The translations under genes were made by a program, and so were the position numbers. From positions 244,825 through 308,824 of the forward strand of contig JBBDIT010000055.1 of the NCBI GenBank assembly GCA_040880285.1: 64,000 nucleotides of DNA. The letters run 5' to 3'. The notes beneath the pieces were generated by a model. The model did not search any database. It was given only the letters and a program-made list of their open reading frames with translations, and was not told the origin of the DNA. Source of the stretch: JANQJA01 sp040880285. Its GTDB lineage: Bacteria > Pseudomonadota > Gammaproteobacteria > Pseudomonadales > Azotimanducaceae. Shown here piece by piece: positions 44,911 to 54,529 of the stretch (position 1 is the stretch's first letter; each line of letters opens with the position of its first letter).

Positions 44911-44956
44911 GGAGACTCTGAACAAGTATGCGCAACTCTGGCCTTCAGAGGCTTCC
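44911..44956. repeat. Short inverted-repeat element related to the MITE at 6435
   Basis: GGAGACTCTGAACAAG (44911-44926) matches the left end of the 6435 element at 13 of 16 bases and shares the 12-mer CTCTGAACAAGT. The opposite end, CTTCAGAGGCTTCC (44943-44956), is its inverted copy. It starts directly after a CTAG that holds the cytochrome c' stop. It lies between two convergent genes and may be a deleted remnant now used as a terminator hairpin. Confidence 0.6.
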
Positions 44957-44961
44957 TGGAA

Positions 44962-45615
44962 TCAGACGAAATTTACCAGGTAGTATACAAAGCCCGATGT
45001 TAAACCCAGCGTGACGATGGCAAGGAGTCTGTTATTGCGCTGGGCGGGGATATCCTGACTCACTTTCATCCAGCCAGTAATCATTGGCTGGATAATATTG
45101 TGCTTCCTGATTACTTGATAGTAAGTCACGGCAAGAAGGTGTAGCGCAATAAGGCCAACGATAATCCAACGGTTTGTCTTGTGGATTGCCGTCAATTGCC
45201 TGCTGGTATCATAAGAGACCAGATGAGAAAGGGGTCCTTCCAGCAGGATATCATCGTTGGCAAAAAGGCCAGTGCCAACCTGCAAAAGGAGTACGCTCAG
45301 CATCGCGATGATGCTGAGCGCTCCGAGGGGATTGTGGCCGACCCGGGGTTCACTGGGAATTCGCAGTGACCTTGTGTAGGCAAGGATAACTCCGGGGCTC
45401 CGGATAAAGTGGATGAAGCGCGAGTGGTCGCTACCGATAAATCCCCACAGTATCCTGAAGAGGACAAGGGACAGGATGGCGTAGCCTGCGTACATATGGT
45501 AGTCCATCTCGACGAAACCACCGGTTGAACCAGTATAGAAAGATATCCCCACCAGAATTACGAGGGCCCAGTGAAACAGCCTGGTGGGCAGGTCCCATAC
45601 AAACGCTTTTTTCAT
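44962..45615 (-). CDS. Cytochrome b561-type membrane protein
   Basis: The start at 45615 (MKKAFVWDLPTRLFHWALV) gives 217 residues; an ATG six codons upstream lacks a better site. The protein has four to five membrane helices with the haem-ligand His residues of the bacterial di-haem b561 family (TRLFHWAL near 14, YHMYAG near 38, then later His). It would pass electrons from quinol to a periplasmic cytochrome, and the convergent cytochrome c' is the obvious candidate partner. Confidence 0.88.
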   Translation of the reverse strand: MKKAFVWDLPTRLFHWALVILVGISFYTGSTGGFVEMDYHMYAGYAILSLVLFRILWGFIGSDHSRFIHFIRSPGVILAYTRSLRIPSEPRVGHNPLGALSIIAMLSVLLLQVGTGLFANDDILLEGPLSHLVSYDTSRQLTAIHKTNRWIIVGLIALHLLAVTYYQVIRKHNIIQPMITGWMKVSQDIPAQRNNRLLAIVTLGLTSGFVYYLVNFV

Positions 45616-45707
45616 GCTGCGCTCTTCTCTCATTGTTTGTTAGCATTCTATCAATCTTTCTGGCGTGTTCATCCGTTCACGCCTTCTCTGGCTCATGGGG
45701 GCAATTG

Positions 45708-46472
45708 ATGTCGACGATTAACCGGAATGGGGTCGAAATTTATTATGAGTTCCACCAAAAAGGAGTGGAATTCCCGACGATTCTGCTCAGTCACGGATAC
45801 AGTGCTACCAGCGCTATGTGGCAGGGCCAGATTGAGGCCCTGACGCAAGATCACAACCTGATCACATGGGATATGCGGGGCCACGGGCAATCCGACAGTC
45901 CGGATGACCCGTCACTCTATGCGGAATCACACACGGTTGCGGATATGGCTGCCATCCTGGATACCTGCGATGTGGAACACGCAATCGTCGGCGGCCTGTC
46001 CCTGGGCGGATATATGACCCTGGCCTTTCAGCTTGCGTACCCGACACGCTGTGATGCGTTATTGCTATTGGATACGGGCCCAGGCTACAAGAATGACGAG
46101 GCGAGGCAAGGCTGGAATGACACGGCCGAAGGCAGGGCGCAGGCATTGGAAACCCAGGGCCTTGCCGCCCTTGGCACTGGTTCTGAAGTGCGAATGGCGC
46201 AGCATAGATCCGCAAAGGGCCTCGCCCTTGCGGCCAGAGGCATGTTGGCGCAAGTGGACGACCGCATTATTCACTCCCTTCCCGAGATCGCCGTACCCGT
46301 ATTGGTGCTGGTCGGTGCCGATGACAAACCGTTTCGGATCCCGACTGATTATATGACCAATAAGATTCCCCACGCCCGCAAAGTGATAATTGCTGATGCT
46401 GGCCATGCTTCCAATATCGACCAGCCCGCCGCGTTTAACGCCGCGGTACTGGAGTTTTTAGCTACGTTGTAA
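45708..46472 (+). CDS. Alpha/beta hydrolase
   Basis: The 254-residue protein has the alpha/beta hydrolase fold with nucleophile elbow GLSLGG (Ser98), an acid in VGADDKPF and His233 in ADAGHASN. The start at 45708 is preceded by GGGGG. The oxyanion region is ILLSHGYSATS. The substrate is not known; members are lactonases, esterases and C-C hydrolases. It ends 11 bases inside the convergent lacZ gene. Confidence 0.85.
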   Translation: MSTINRNGVEIYYEFHQKGVEFPTILLSHGYSATSAMWQGQIEALTQDHNLITWDMRGHGQSDSPDDPSLYAESHTVADMAAILDTCDVEHAIVGGLSLGGYMTLAFQLAYPTRCDALLLLDTGPGYKNDEARQGWNDTAEGRAQALETQGLAALGTGSEVRMAQHRSAKGLALAARGMLAQVDDRIIHSLPEIAVPVLVLVGADDKPFRIPTDYMTNKIPHARKVIIADAGHASNIDQPAAFNAAVLEFLATL

Positions 46473-49400
46473 GCGCCAGTCGATAAGAAAGGTGATGTTT
46501 GCCAGCGGTGAGTCGATATTGGGGCCGGGTATCCGGGCCACAACTACCGCCGCCGACACCACGCTGCATAACGTCCAGTGTGACCCAGGTCGCGGGATCC
46601 GGAGTGATCTCATAAGTATGGAATGCAGGCGTTAAAATCTCATGGGGATAATGGCTGGCGCTCGCCTCGATTGATTCCTTGCCCGCGCGCGAAATTCGTA
46701 GTGTCTGATTTTCCGCAGCTCTCAGCTCAAGCCAGCGCACGTCCGTCAGGTTCCCGTGTTCCTGCGGCAGGATGTACGGCACATATTGATTCTCCACTGT
46801 GCTGTGATGAATGCGCACAGTGCCAGAGGCCCTACGGTCGATATAAGTTTCATGGGGTCCGCGACCGAACCATGAGAAATCCTCGAAGTCCGAAGGTAGT
46901 TTGAGTCGGACGCCGAGTCTGGGTAGATCCACGAGCGCCTTGCTGAGTTCAAAGTGGTGCACAACATCAATGGCATCTGCAGACACAATAAACGTGGTTT
47001 CCATGTCAATCTGGCCCGTGGCTGGATTGAAGATTTGCCTGAGATTTACGTTCGCCGTTTCCTTATTGATTTCTTGCAGGCTTATCATCGAACTTGTCCG
47101 TTTGATATGGTCGATACCTAGTGCCTGCCAACGCCCCAGTGGCTTCCCATCCTGGCTTTCTCGCCCCTTAATGCCATCGTTGTCAATTGGAGCGCGCCAG
47201 ACATTGAGCATGGGTCCCTGGTTTATGATCTCCCGCCCGTTATTTCGCCAGTGAATGCCGTCGTTGCCAAACTCAACCTCCATGTCTCCACAGTGCACGA
47301 GAATGGCATCAGCACTTTTCGTTGCAACGACTGCCTTTCCTGTCTTTCTTGCGGGACGACTCTTCGGTGCCCGCGTGGTAATCTCGATTTGTTTTTCTGC
47401 AACCACATGGCCCCTGGGGGCCCAGGACAGACTCCTGGCGAGGCGGAATGTAAAGACGATGGACACCTCGTCCCCGGCTTTAAGGGGGGGTAACTCGTAG
47501 TCCACCTTGAGGTCAGTGGCTGCCTGCGGCGGCGTTCTCAGCTTCCTTGTATGGCCTTGCTGCACGATTTCGCCGTTGCGTAAAAGCTCCCAGGTAATCA
47601 CATACTGCCTGAAATCCGTAAACCAGTTCTTGTTAAAAAAGCGAAATGTCTTGCCGCGAACCTTTGTCACGGCCACAGGCGCAATGATGTGCTTGTATTC
47701 GATAAGGGAAGAGTGGGGCGCGCGATCCGGCCAACACAAACCGTCACAGACGAAATTCAGATCGTGGCGTTCTTCCCCAAAGTCACCGCCGTAAGCCCAA
47801 TAGGGAATGCCGTTCGCGGTTTCCAAAAGGCCTTGATCAAGCCACTCCCAGATAAAGCCACCTTGCAGTCCGTGATGGTTTTCGATGGCGTCCCAATACT
47901 CCTTGAGGTTACCGCAGCTGTTGCCCATCGCGTGGGCATACTCGCACATAATCAGGGGCCGCGGATCCGTGGAAGTCCTGGCATGGTTTTCAATGTCCTC
48001 GACCGACGGGTACATGGGACAGATAATGTCGGTGCCGTGTGGATTGTCTTCCCACCTATTCCTGACCGCCTGTTCGCAGATCGCATTCTCATTGTGAATC
48101 GGCCGGGACGGATCATAGCTGCGCACCCAGGCCGCCATTGCAGCGTGATGGGGTCCGAAACCAGTCTCATTTCCCATGCTCCAGATGATGATAGAAGGAT
48201 GATTCTTGTCGCGCTCCACCATGCGCACAACACGGTTGATAAATGCGCTTGCCCATGCGGGATCGCGGCCCAGCTGCTGGTAGTGGTGATGTGCTTCAAT
48301 ATTGCATTCGTCAACGACATAAAGGCCGTACTCGTCGCATAGTTCATAAAAACGGCTGTCGTTGGGATAGTGACTGGTTCGGACCGCATTGATGTTGTGC
48401 TGTTTCATGGTTTCAATGTCGGCACGCATCAAATCCTCTGTGATCACTTTACCAGTGATGTCGCAGTGATCGTGTCGGTTCACCCCTTTAATGAGGACCG
48501 GTGCACCATTGATCAGGAGCTGGCGATTTTTGATTGCAATGTGGCGGAAACCAATTCGTACACGGGTTGACTCCAGGGGAGTGCCGCGTGGATCCTTCAA
48601 GGTGACAAGGAGGTCATAGAGCTCCGGGGTTTCCGCACTCCATGGTCTGACCTTGCCGACTTTCGCATCGAATCGAAGCATCGGACCGGGGCCCAATACC
48701 GGCGTATAGCGCCCCTTCTCCAGCGTGCGTATCAGGGGGGCCTTGAAGACGGGTTTGCCGGTAGGGGAAATGACTTCAATTTCAATCTGGGAACCGGTGG
48801 CGCTGCGGTTTTCTTCCCCGACTCGAACCTCGACTTGCAGTGTGCCGCTGCCGGTCGTCTCGTCGAATCGAGGCATAGCGTTGATGTCCCTTAGATAAAC
48901 CGGTGCCGTTGGATAAAGGTGGATATCGCGATGTATGCCCGCATGCCACCATTGATCCTGATCCTCGATATAACTTGAATCACTGAAGTGAAGCACCTTG
49001 AGCGCCAGCTCATTGGCGCCTTCCGCAAGGTATTCGGTCAGGTCAAATTCTGCCGGCAAACGGCAGTCTTTTGAAAAGCCGACCTCACGACCATTGCAGT
49101 ACAGGTAAAAACAATTCTCGACGCCACCCAAATGAATCACGACCCGCTTCCCCCACCAGGCCGCTGGCAGGTCGAAGGTGCGCCGGTACAAGCCGGTGGG
49201 ATTCTCATCTGGTACCAGTGGTGGCTCCGCCCGGAATGGCATAACGACATTGGTATAGATGGGTCTGTCAACGCCACCCTGCCGGGTCCAGAGTGATGGA
49301 ACTGTGACGGCGCGCCAGGATTCTGGTCCGGCAGTTGTCGAAAGCCAGTCATCCGGCACCAGATTCGGACTGCCAACCCGCCTGAAGTGCCAGGTACCGT

Positions 49401-49530
49401 TCAGTGACAGCTGCCTTTCATTCTTGCCTGAAAGTGCATCGGCACCGGTTGCGTAGCGTTTGAAATGCGAGCGTGCCGGAAGCCGACCTATGCCTACAAC
49501 TTCCGGATTTTCCCAATGTGGATGCGCCAT
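46462..49530 (-). CDS. lacZ: Glycoside hydrolase family 2 beta-galactosidase (LacZ type)
   Basis: The 1022-residue protein aligns in length and layout with E. coli LacZ: sugar-binding domain, two beta-sandwiches, TIM barrel and C-terminal beta-galactosidase domain. The acid/base Glu455 is in SMGNETGFG and the nucleophile Glu530 in MCEYAHAMGNS, close to E. coli Glu461 and Glu537. No signal peptide is visible, so it is cytoplasmic. No transporter or repressor gene is beside it. The 3' end overlaps the hydrolase gene by 11 bases. Galactoside specificity is the family expectation. Confidence 0.92.
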   Translation of the reverse strand: MAHPHWENPEVVGIGRLPARSHFKRYATGADALSGKNERQLSLNGTWHFRRVGSPNLVPDDWLSTTAGPESWRAVTVPSLWTRQGGVDRPIYTNVVMPFRAEPPLVPDENPTGLYRRTFDLPAAWWGKRVVIHLGGVENCFYLYCNGREVGFSKDCRLPAEFDLTEYLAEGANELALKVLHFSDSSYIEDQDQWWHAGIHRDIHLYPTAPVYLRDINAMPRFDETTGSGTLQVEVRVGEENRSATGSQIEIEVISPTGKPVFKAPLIRTLEKGRYTPVLGPGPMLRFDAKVGKVRPWSAETPELYDLLVTLKDPRGTPLESTRVRIGFRHIAIKNRQLLINGAPVLIKGVNRHDHCDITGKVITEDLMRADIETMKQHNINAVRTSHYPNDSRFYELCDEYGLYVVDECNIEAHHHYQQLGRDPAWASAFINRVVRMVERDKNHPSIIIWSMGNETGFGPHHAAMAAWVRSYDPSRPIHNENAICEQAVRNRWEDNPHGTDIICPMYPSVEDIENHARTSTDPRPLIMCEYAHAMGNSCGNLKEYWDAIENHHGLQGGFIWEWLDQGLLETANGIPYWAYGGDFGEERHDLNFVCDGLCWPDRAPHSSLIEYKHIIAPVAVTKVRGKTFRFFNKNWFTDFRQYVITWELLRNGEIVQQGHTRKLRTPPQAATDLKVDYELPPLKAGDEVSIVFTFRLARSLSWAPRGHVVAEKQIEITTRAPKSRPARKTGKAVVATKSADAILVHCGDMEVEFGNDGIHWRNNGREIINQGPMLNVWRAPIDNDGIKGRESQDGKPLGRWQALGIDHIKRTSSMISLQEINKETANVNLRQIFNPATGQIDMETTFIVSADAIDVVHHFELSKALVDLPRLGVRLKLPSDFEDFSWFGRGPHETYIDRRASGTVRIHHSTVENQYVPYILPQEHGNLTDVRWLELRAAENQTLRISRAGKESIEASASHYPHEILTPAFHTYEITPDPATWVTLDVMQRGVGGGSCGPDTRPQYRLTAGKHHLSYRLALTT

Positions 49531-49925
49531 GCTGACTGCTACACGATCAATGTGACTTCAATCATAATGACTCGCAATCCAATTCGCAGCACTAAATGCG
49601 ATTGAGCTCGCTGTCGAGGCTGGGCGTGCCGCCAACAAGAACCCCTGGGGCATACACCGCTAATGATCGCGGCTCCAGGCGTGGCAGCAGGCAAGGTTGC
49701 GGGTCGCACTCAAATCAATGAACGAGCCGGATGAGCAGTTTAAGCGACTGGGTATCGATCAGGGTCGCGGCATTTCGATGTCGAAATCCTGACCATGGTT
49801 ATTCCGAACGCCGGTAAGAGATTGCCTCTTCCTGGCGGAAGAAGAATCGTGCGGCAGGGGGGAACTGCTGCACGATACGCTGGGAGACCACGATTTGGCT
49901 AAACTCTGGTTAAACTTTGGCTAAA
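49531..49925. other. 395-base intergenic region with possible gene remnant
   Basis: No convincing gene is present between lacZ and the secreted protein. On the plus strand, 49571-49663 reads as a short stretch ending AVEAGRAANKNPWGIHR and TAA, which looks like the last part of a lost gene, but I recognise no family. The lacZ promoter should lie in the left part; no good -35/-10 pair was found. Three 11-base repeats occupy the right end. Confidence 0.4.
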
Positions 49926-49926
49926 T
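49894..49926. repeat. Three imperfect 11-base tandem repeats
   Basis: TTTGGCTAAAC, TCTGGTTAAAC and TTTGGCTAAAT lie end to end at 49894-49926, immediately behind the stop of the secreted protein gene (minus strand). They could be binding sites or slippage products. Confidence 0.65.
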
Positions 49927-50603
49927 CAGGGACTGAACATTCCGTTACAAGTGGTTGCGTTAACGACTTCGATTGCCACGGTCTGAGTGACATAATACCA
50001 GGATCCCTGATTGTCGGTGTCGATTGCTGTGTCGCCGCTCAATCCAATCTGCCCGTTATTGGAAACTCCGATCTTGAAGCTCTCTTGATCCTCGGTGCCA
50101 GCGTCAAATGTAAGCTCCAGACTGTTATCGCTCTGCGTCCATGTGAAGGCCGTTGCACCGAGATCGTCGCCTTCACTGGATGCGCCGAGCCCGGGGAACA
50201 ACGCATGAAAGGAATCCCGGTAGACGGTAGCGGTACCGCTGCCACCGGCTACAAACTCCACTCCTGCCGAAAAAGCACCCCGTTCGACGCCCAGCGGAAT
50301 TACGCTTCCATCACCCTGATCAGTGAGCGGATCAGGTAGAAAGAAGCCGACTTCCATTGAGTTGATGCAATAACTGCGGTCAGCAACACTGGATGTGGTA
50401 CTTGCTTCCAGTGCATCGATACGGGCCGCATTGTCGTTAATGGCAGAGATCAATGCGCCGATCGTGGTATTCATCGCCTGCGAGCTCAGCGTGGTTCCGA
50501 ATTTAAAAGTGGTAACCGCAGTATCGTCAACAGTATCCGCGACGACCTGGGTACCCCACAAACTTGCAAGCATGATCAGTATTGCAGATTTAACCAATTT
50601 CAT
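49926..50603 (-). CDS. Secreted protein of unknown function with coiled-coil segment
   Basis: A 225-residue protein with a clear signal peptide (about 1-22, ending VVADT). A short heptad-type helix follows (about 43-69, with IGALISAINDNAARIDALEAS), similar in look to trimerising stalks. The remaining part is beta-rich with two Cys residues (near 79 and 220) that could form a disulfide. No family was recognised. It follows the lipoprotein gene on the same strand after 31 bases, so the two are probably expressed together. A hairpin was not seen at its end, only the 11-base repeats. Confidence 0.75.
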   Translation of the reverse strand: MKLVKSAILIMLASLWGTQVVADTVDDTAVTTFKFGTTLSSQAMNTTIGALISAINDNAARIDALEASTTSSVADRSYCINSMEVGFFLPDPLTDQGDGSVIPLGVERGAFSAGVEFVAGGSGTATVYRDSFHALFPGLGASSEGDDLGATAFTWTQSDNSLELTFDAGTEDQESFKIGVSNNGQIGLSGDTAIDTDNQGSWYYVTQTVAIEVVNATTCNGMFSP

Positions 50604-50634
50604 TATCGTTCTCCTTTGAACAATTTTTTAATTT

Positions 50635-52701
50635 CTACTCGATGACGCATTCATCCCAATTTGATTGATCCAGGATACATGTCGCCGTGGTTGTTTGTGT
50701 CACCGTCAGCGTGTAGCTGGCGGTATTCGATTCAAGATAGGTAGCGTCCCCTGCTTTGATCGCGGAAATAGTCGTTGTCCCGGTCGCCACCAAAGTGATG
50801 GCGCCATCGACACCAACCGTGGCAACGCCTGTGTTACTGCTTGTGTAGCTGACCAGGCCATCTCCGCTACCACCTGTAGTGGCAAGGGTCTCCCTGCCCA
50901 GCGGGTCGACAACAAGGCCATTGAGTGATACTGAGATCGCGGTTACGGGGAACTCGAGCGTGGTCTGTTCCAGCTTCTGCACCGTCACCGTGATCGACGC
51001 CGTGGCTTCAAGGTATTCCGCTACCAGCGTGACAATCCTGTCTTTTTTTGCGGAAACGCCGGCCGTACCTGCTCCGACTACCGTCAGCACGCCCCCGGCA
51101 TCTACAGTGACAACATTGGTATTGCCGGATGCATAGCTGAGCGTGGCTTCTGGCACACCACCGCTGGTCTGTAGCTGAACCGGCGACGAAGTGACCAGAA
51201 GATCAAGGTTGCCGTTGGTGATACTAAATGCTGGCTGTGGCTGGGGATCATTGACCCGCAGCAGAACTGACCACTGCCTGACTGTGCTCCCGTCTTGCGC
51301 TGTAATCGTGTAGATCACATCACCGAGTTGATAACTGTTGCCTGACAGGGCTTCGATCGTCGCGCCTTCTGAAATACTGAATAGGGTCGTTGGGTCTGTG
51401 ACCTGGTCGAGTGCTGCCAGATCATCCAGACTGGCGACGCTACCGACAACAGCGGCGGCCGTATTATTGATAACAAGATTAGTAATCAGGTTGCTGGTTG
51501 CCCCGGTTATTCTGGCAATGGGTGATGCATCCGAAGTTGCCACCGTTACCGTGACTGTCCAGATTGACGTGGTACCATCCTCGGCGGTCACCTGGTAGGT
51601 GACCGCGTCACTGAAGTCTTCGCCGTCGGTTGCAGTAATCGTTGCGCCTAGTGAAATTGCGATGGTAGGACTTTCCAGTGTCGCGGTATCCGTACCGGCC
51701 GGCTGTAATACAGCAACCGTCAATCCTGACTTGTCGATGGTAGTCTGGAGTGAATCTGCAAACTTGAATGCGGTAATTTCAGCGTCAGACGACAGCGCAA
51801 CTACTGTGCCTGGGCCCGACGCGGCCGCGCTCAGGATGTTTGTAATTTTGGTTGCCGAAGTCACGCCACTGTTGTTGGTGGTGCCAGCAACGATCGTGTT
51901 GACGGCCGTGATCAGGTCGGCAGATGAATCGTCGAGGTTACCGTCGTCGGCGAGATCGTTTGCAATTGCGGTGAGGGCGGTGGACAGGTCACCGGTATTG
52001 GCTTGCAATTGAGACGTTGCGGCAAGTATCAGGCCGTAGAGGCGCTCATCGTCAGTTGCGGTAGCTGAACTTTCCTTCGTAATATCAGCCGGTGCAGTGG
52101 TCAATAACTTCGCGCCAGCACCATCGGCGCTACCAAAAAACAGGGCACCAACTTCATTGTTGCCAGCATCGACGTTGGCTGCAGTCAGCCCGCCGGACTT
52201 GCGCTGCGCAACCTGGGTTGCGATCTCAGTCAATGGCGACACCGATGCCCTTACCGTCGTGGTTGAGCTGCTGGCGTCAATGGCAGAGACGGCACGTAGT
52301 GGGGCGCTTTCAGGAATCGACCGGGTTGCGCCTGTGGCTTCATCCACATAACCGCCGCCAGTGGCCTCGACAATATAAACTCCACTGAAGTTGGTCAGCT
52401 GGATCGAGTATTGGCCACTTTCGTCTGTGGTAGCCGTTGCAATCGGGTTTCCTGTCTTCTGGCCACTACTGTCAACTGCGAACACCTTGATGGTTGCGCC
52501 AGCTACCGGTCCCTTGGCGACACCACCGCTGACGGTTGTAACAACCGTCGGTTGGGTATCGATCAATGGCGGAGTCACGCTGTCGCTGCTGTCTCCGCCG
52601 CACGCGGATAAAAGTAGTGCCGAAAACAGGAGGGTGGGGAGCGTAATCAGGATCGAGCGGGTTCTGGAACGCGCCTTCCCGGGAAATGGCTTGCTATTCA
52701 T
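50635..52701 (-). CDS. Modular surface lipoprotein with repeated Ig-like domains
   Basis: The 688-residue protein has a lipoprotein signal with lipobox LSAC (Cys34). Next comes a carboxypeptidase-regulatory-like domain (about 57-130), then a long Ala/Thr-rich helical part (150-315). Two related beta modules follow (about 318-400 and 405-490, each ending in an AEDG/AQDG...TVTV strand), then two Big_2-type Ig domains (about 495-670). This looks like a cell-surface or adhesion-type protein. The end, CILDQSNWDECVIE, carries two Cys. Its partner may be the secreted protein downstream. Ligand unknown. Confidence 0.8.
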   Translation of the reverse strand: MNSKPFPGKARSRTRSILITLPTLLFSALLLSACGGDSSDSVTPPLIDTQPTVVTTVSGGVAKGPVAGATIKVFAVDSSGQKTGNPIATATTDESGQYSIQLTNFSGVYIVEATGGGYVDEATGATRSIPESAPLRAVSAIDASSSTTTVRASVSPLTEIATQVAQRKSGGLTAANVDAGNNEVGALFFGSADGAGAKLLTTAPADITKESSATATDDERLYGLILAATSQLQANTGDLSTALTAIANDLADDGNLDDSSADLITAVNTIVAGTTNNSGVTSATKITNILSAAASGPGTVVALSSDAEITAFKFADSLQTTIDKSGLTVAVLQPAGTDTATLESPTIAISLGATITATDGEDFSDAVTYQVTAEDGTTSIWTVTVTVATSDASPIARITGATSNLITNLVINNTAAAVVGSVASLDDLAALDQVTDPTTLFSISEGATIEALSGNSYQLGDVIYTITAQDGSTVRQWSVLLRVNDPQPQPAFSITNGNLDLLVTSSPVQLQTSGGVPEATLSYASGNTNVVTVDAGGVLTVVGAGTAGVSAKKDRIVTLVAEYLEATASITVTVQKLEQTTLEFPVTAISVSLNGLVVDPLGRETLATTGGSGDGLVSYTSSNTGVATVGVDGAITLVATGTTTISAIKAGDATYLESNTASYTLTVTQTTTATCILDQSNWDECVIE

Positions 52702-52879
52702 TTTTTAGCCCTGTCTTTAGAGGGTAGTATCATCCATCGGAGTGCGGGATGCTTTCTTGATCAATGTCATAAAAACCGCATTTGTTATACCGCTTTCAGT
52801 TCTGGGTGGATATCCACCAGATTTTCAGTGTAACGCTGTACTAACTGTACCACCAACTGGACTTCCCACGCGATCTCCG

Positions 52880-54490
52880 TTAGTTGACCCTTGCCGATAC
52901 GACATTTGCCTGGATGTCCGTAACCGCATCATCGGGCCCGAATTGCCACCCAGAGGCGACTCGTCTTTGTTGGGATGGCTCGATGACATCAACGCTTACC
53001 ACCCGGCGCACACGGCGATTGTTGACTGTCGCTGCAAATTCCACGCGGACAGCCGTTGTGCGAATGTCGCTATGATTCCTGATAACCGCAATGAATTGGC
53101 CGTCGATGAGGACCGGCTGCGACTCTAGGTATCTGTCGGGGTTGTCTGGTAAGTCGAGTCGAATAAACGCGTCCCGTGCCTGTTCACCAACCCGTCCAGA
53201 CCCGCTCATGGCGGTGCCGAAATATTGCTTGGCGGTGACCAGGTCGCCTGCAGCAAGGGACATCTGGCCTAACAGGTTACTGGCAATCGCAGTCGGCAAC
53301 AGCTGGTTGCTACGTTCAAGGTCACCGCGTGCCTCCCTGTTTTTACCCAGCTTCAGGCGGGCGATGCCGCGGCCGAGGTAATATTCATAGTAATGGTCGT
53401 CGATCGAGAGCGCCTTGTTGAATTCTTCAGTTGCCGCCAGATAGTTTTCTTGCATCAGGAAAATGTCACCTCTCAAACCATAAAATCGTGCATCGCGAGG
53501 CTCAATGCCGATAGCGTCTTCAAGACGGGCCATGGCACTCTTGGATTCGTTCTGTCGCGCCAAAGTGTTCGCTTGATCGAATGCTGTGTACGCTTCCTGT
53601 TTCGACTTGAGGTACGCCAGTTTCTGCGTATAGCGTTGCTCGTTGATCTCGCCTGTCTCCCCGAGTTCCCTTGCGGTTTTAATGTTGGCTTCAACACGTT
53701 CCTGTGAGGGAGGATGGCTTGCAAACAACCCTTCGAGCCAATGGGTTCGTCGACCCTCGGACAACCGCACAAAGGTTTCTTGCAAGGTGATGGCGGCATT
53801 GGGATTGTAACCGGCTCGTTTGAGGTAAACCGTACCGTAGTAATCTGATTCAAGTTCTGCAGAACGGCTATAGGTCTGGGTAAGAAGTTGTGCGCCAAGC
53901 TGCGCCCCACCGACGATATAGTTTGAATACTCGGAATCGGATGTGGACATCGCAGTTACGATCAATGCACCCTGCAACAACAGGCCGCGCTGTATCTGAT
54001 TGGCACTGTGTCTTGCGGCCGCATGAACGATCTCGTGGCCAAGGACGGCAGCCAGTTCCGCCTCACTACCGAGTTCTGTCAGTAGCCCCCTGTTGACAGC
54101 GATCTTGCCACCGGGCAATGCCCAGGCGTTGGGAACACTATTGTTGAGTACCACGAATTCGTAAGGCAGGTCGCGATCGCTGACGCTGGCAATTCGCTGC
54201 CCGACTTCGCTTACATAAGTAGACAACGCCGGGTCAGCAGTATAGATCCCACCCTGGGATTGCTGGGACGGCAGGTATTGTTCAGCGCCGATCGCAAGCT
54301 CATTGCCTTCAGAGATCAATGCGAGTTCACGTTTGCCAGTCACCGGGTTGACCACACAACCAGTGACCATCGCGGCGGTGATGAGTAACGTCAAGAGTCG
54401 ATACCGGCGATGGGTTGTCAGGTTGCGACCTTGTGCTGGTGACCTGGGTGTTGGTGGCCTGGGGATTTGTGAATGGCGCGCGCTCAACAT
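52880..54490 (-). CDS. M48 metalloprotease lipoprotein with TPR repeats (BepA-like)
   Basis: The start at 54490 gives 536 residues; longer upstream frames are unconserved. A lipobox VTGC puts the lipid at Cys45. The zinc motif is HEIVH with His152, Glu153 and His156, and the third ligand is in SAELESDYYG. TPR-like repeats cover about 310-450, and a C-terminal beta region follows. E. coli BepA has a similar protease-TPR plan and checks outer-membrane protein assembly; this one is longer and lipid-anchored. It is divergent from the thuA remnant. The 178 bases to the lipoprotein gene contain a palindrome GGTGGATATCCACC at 52805. Confidence 0.88.
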   Translation of the reverse strand: MLSARHSQIPRPPTPRSPAQGRNLTTHRRYRLLTLLITAAMVTGCVVNPVTGKRELALISEGNELAIGAEQYLPSQQSQGGIYTADPALSTYVSEVGQRIASVSDRDLPYEFVVLNNSVPNAWALPGGKIAVNRGLLTELGSEAELAAVLGHEIVHAAARHSANQIQRGLLLQGALIVTAMSTSDSEYSNYIVGGAQLGAQLLTQTYSRSAELESDYYGTVYLKRAGYNPNAAITLQETFVRLSEGRRTHWLEGLFASHPPSQERVEANIKTARELGETGEINEQRYTQKLAYLKSKQEAYTAFDQANTLARQNESKSAMARLEDAIGIEPRDARFYGLRGDIFLMQENYLAATEEFNKALSIDDHYYEYYLGRGIARLKLGKNREARGDLERSNQLLPTAIASNLLGQMSLAAGDLVTAKQYFGTAMSGSGRVGEQARDAFIRLDLPDNPDRYLESQPVLIDGQFIAVIRNHSDIRTTAVRVEFAATVNNRRVRRVVSVDVIEPSQQRRVASGWQFGPDDAVTDIQANVVSARVN

Positions 54491-54529
54491 ACTATGGTTA
54501 TCCCTGAAAATGAACCGGGTCCGCAGGCT

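Noticed and set aside
51338..52012. Long plus-strand frames opposite the surface lipoprotein
   Set aside because: They mirror the low-complexity Ala/Thr/Val coding on the other strand and lack ribosome sites and domains.
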